From Desulfobacterales bacterium (GTDB taxonomy: Bacteria > Desulfobacterota > Desulfobulbia > Desulfobulbales > Desulfocapsaceae): a stretch of DNA of 8,056 bases. A program made the translations under genes and the position numbers. Under the pieces are notes generated by a model. The model was not told where the DNA came from. It ran no database searches and saw only the letters and a program-made list of their open reading frames with translations. Positions 7,198 to 8,056 of the stretch are shown one piece after another. The DNA is taken from NCBI GenBank assembly GCA_013042695.1, contig JABDPQ010000137.1, positions 1 through 8,056 of the forward strand, given 5' to 3'. Position 1 is the first letter of the stretch. Every line of letters starts with the position of its first letter.

Positions 7198-7950
7198 ATG
7201 TTTAATTTAGCCGGGCGTGTTGCCCTGATAACTGGAGGTTCCCGGGGGATTGGCAGGGCAATAGCAATTCGTCTTGCTGAGCATGGAATGGATGTCATCG
7301 TCAACTATGTAAGACATCGGCATGACGCCCAGGTTACTGCGTCTGAGGTGGAAAGATTTGGCCAGCGTTGTCTCATTGTCAAGGCCAATGTTGCTAAGGA
7401 AAAAGATACCAAAGCGATGTTTGATGCAATTCGAGAGGAATTTGGTTCTCTGGATGTGTTAGTCAGCAATGCCGCGTCAGGTGTGCTAAAGCCTGTATTA
7501 GAATTAACTGAGAGGCATTGGAACTGGTCCATGGATATTAATGCACGGGCATTACTCAGCTTAGTTCAGCTCGGCTTACCCCTCATGAAAGAAGGGTCTC
7601 GGGTGCTCGCCGTCTCAAGTCTCGGATCGATTAGAGCCATTGAAAATTATGCAACCGTAGGGGCTTCAAAAGCAGCCCTTGAATCGCTGGTCAGGCATCT
7701 TGCCGTAGAGCTCGGTCCACACGGAATTTTGGTCAATACGGTTAGTGCAGGCGCAGTAGATACAGATGCTTTAAAAAAGTTTCCAAACCGAGAAGAAATT
7801 CTTGAGAACGCTTTAAAGCGAACTCCCCTTGGCAGACTGACCACTCCAGATGATGTCGCTGATGTAGCTCTTTTCCTGTGCAGCAATCTCTCGAATATGA
7901 TTCAGGGACAGGTGGTAACGGTTGATGGTGGCTATGCCATAACAGGCTGA
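7198..7950 (+). CDS. fabL: Enoyl-[acyl-carrier-protein] reductase, FabL type (short-chain dehydrogenase)
   Basis: This 250-residue short-chain dehydrogenase/reductase closely resembles Bacillus subtilis FabL, as recalled, rather than FabG. FabL reduces trans-2-enoyl-ACP with NADPH, the last step of each fatty acid elongation cycle, in the cytoplasm. Visible are the cofactor loop TGGSRGIG (12-19), basic NYVRHRH after the second strand (36-42, fitting NADPH), SNAASGVLKPVLEL (90-103), HWNWSMDINARALL (107-120), VSSLGSIRAIENY and catalytic Tyr151-x6-Lys158 in YATVGASK. The Tyr-x6-Lys spacing is that of enoyl reductases; FabG has Tyr-x3-Lys. DTDALKKFPNRE (188-199) and the ending GQVVTVDGGYAITG also match. 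The start is ATG 7198, with AGGAAG 5 nt upstream. The DUF362 gene precedes it by 201 bp; no other fab gene is in the window. The only doubt is whether it serves bulk lipid synthesis or a special fatty acyl product. Confidence 0.9.
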   Translation: MFNLAGRVALITGGSRGIGRAIAIRLAEHGMDVIVNYVRHRHDAQVTASEVERFGQRCLIVKANVAKEKDTKAMFDAIREEFGSLDVLVSNAASGVLKPVLELTERHWNWSMDINARALLSLVQLGLPLMKEGSRVLAVSSLGSIRAIENYATVGASKAALESLVRHLAVELGPHGILVNTVSAGAVDTDALKKFPNREEILENALKRTPLGRLTTPDDVADVALFLCSNLSNMIQGQVVTVDGGYAITG

Positions 7951-8056
7951 GAAACGTCTTCCATCTTGGATTTTCCGAGCTTCATTGATGTCCTTCTTAT
8001 GATCAACAAATCCCATACTATGTCAGCTGTAGGATCTAACCTGATATGCCCAGGGC

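Noticed and set aside
7198..7950. Calling this reductase FabG (3-oxoacyl-ACP reductase)
   Set aside because: The active-site spacing is Tyr-x6-Lys rather than Tyr-x3-Lys, and blocks such as NAASGVLKPV and DTDALKKFPNRE match FabL.
7951..8056. A gene starting after fabL
   Set aside because: ATG 7998 opens a frame to the right edge but has no ribosome site and too few codons to judge; ATG 8046 has a weak AGGA 11 nt upstream and only three codons in view.
1..8056. A defence island, mobile element or biosynthetic cluster
   Set aside because: No transposase, integrase, restriction, toxin-antitoxin, CRISPR or synthase motifs and no flanking direct repeats were seen; the genes belong to ordinary metabolic or uncharacterised families.

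Overview
The window reads as a compact chromosomal stretch of a moderate-GC, Gram-negative-type bacterium. The mix suggests an anaerobic Desulfobacterota (former Deltaproteobacteria) relative: an exported M1 peptidase fused to a ChaN-like domain, a B12-binding radical SAM protein of the DUF4080 type, a short ACT-domain SerA, a DUF362 protein and a FabL-type enoyl-ACP reductase. That placement is inferred from gene families only. No rRNA, tRNA, CRISPR array, insertion sequence or phage gene was seen.

Layout. 1-2600 (minus): one long open frame, cut by the left edge, encoding an exported M1-type zinc aminopeptidase with a C-terminal ChaN/Tiki-like domain. 2601-2737: a short divergent promoter region. 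2738-4429 (plus): B12-binding radical SAM/DUF4080 protein. 4430-4520: serA promoter with a perfect 12-bp palindrome between the -35 and -10. 4521-5711 (plus): D-3-phosphoglycerate dehydrogenase-like protein with a C-terminal ACT domain and an apparently replaced catalytic Glu. 5712-6063: a 352-bp AT-rich gap with no convincing gene, but with a strong intrinsic terminator hairpin 45 nt before the next start codon. 6064-6996 (plus): DUF362 protein without a ferredoxin tail. 6997-7197: leader with a candidate promoter. 7198-7950 (plus): FabL-type enoyl-ACP reductase. 7951-8056: no supported feature.

How the genes fit together. Only some links can be argued. The peptidase/ChaN gene and the radical SAM gene share a divergent control region. 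serA probably has its own promoter, and the hairpin separates it from the DUF362 gene. The DUF362 and fabL genes run in the same direction 201 bp apart and may be cotranscribed or separately promoted. SerA (serine synthesis) and FabL (last step of fatty acid elongation) are core metabolic families. The radical SAM and DUF362 proteins have no assigned substrate. I see no convincing evidence of a single new multi-gene system. The points most worth checking are the peptidase-ChaN fusion, the Glu-to-Ser change in SerA, and the hairpin-terminated leader before the DUF362 gene.
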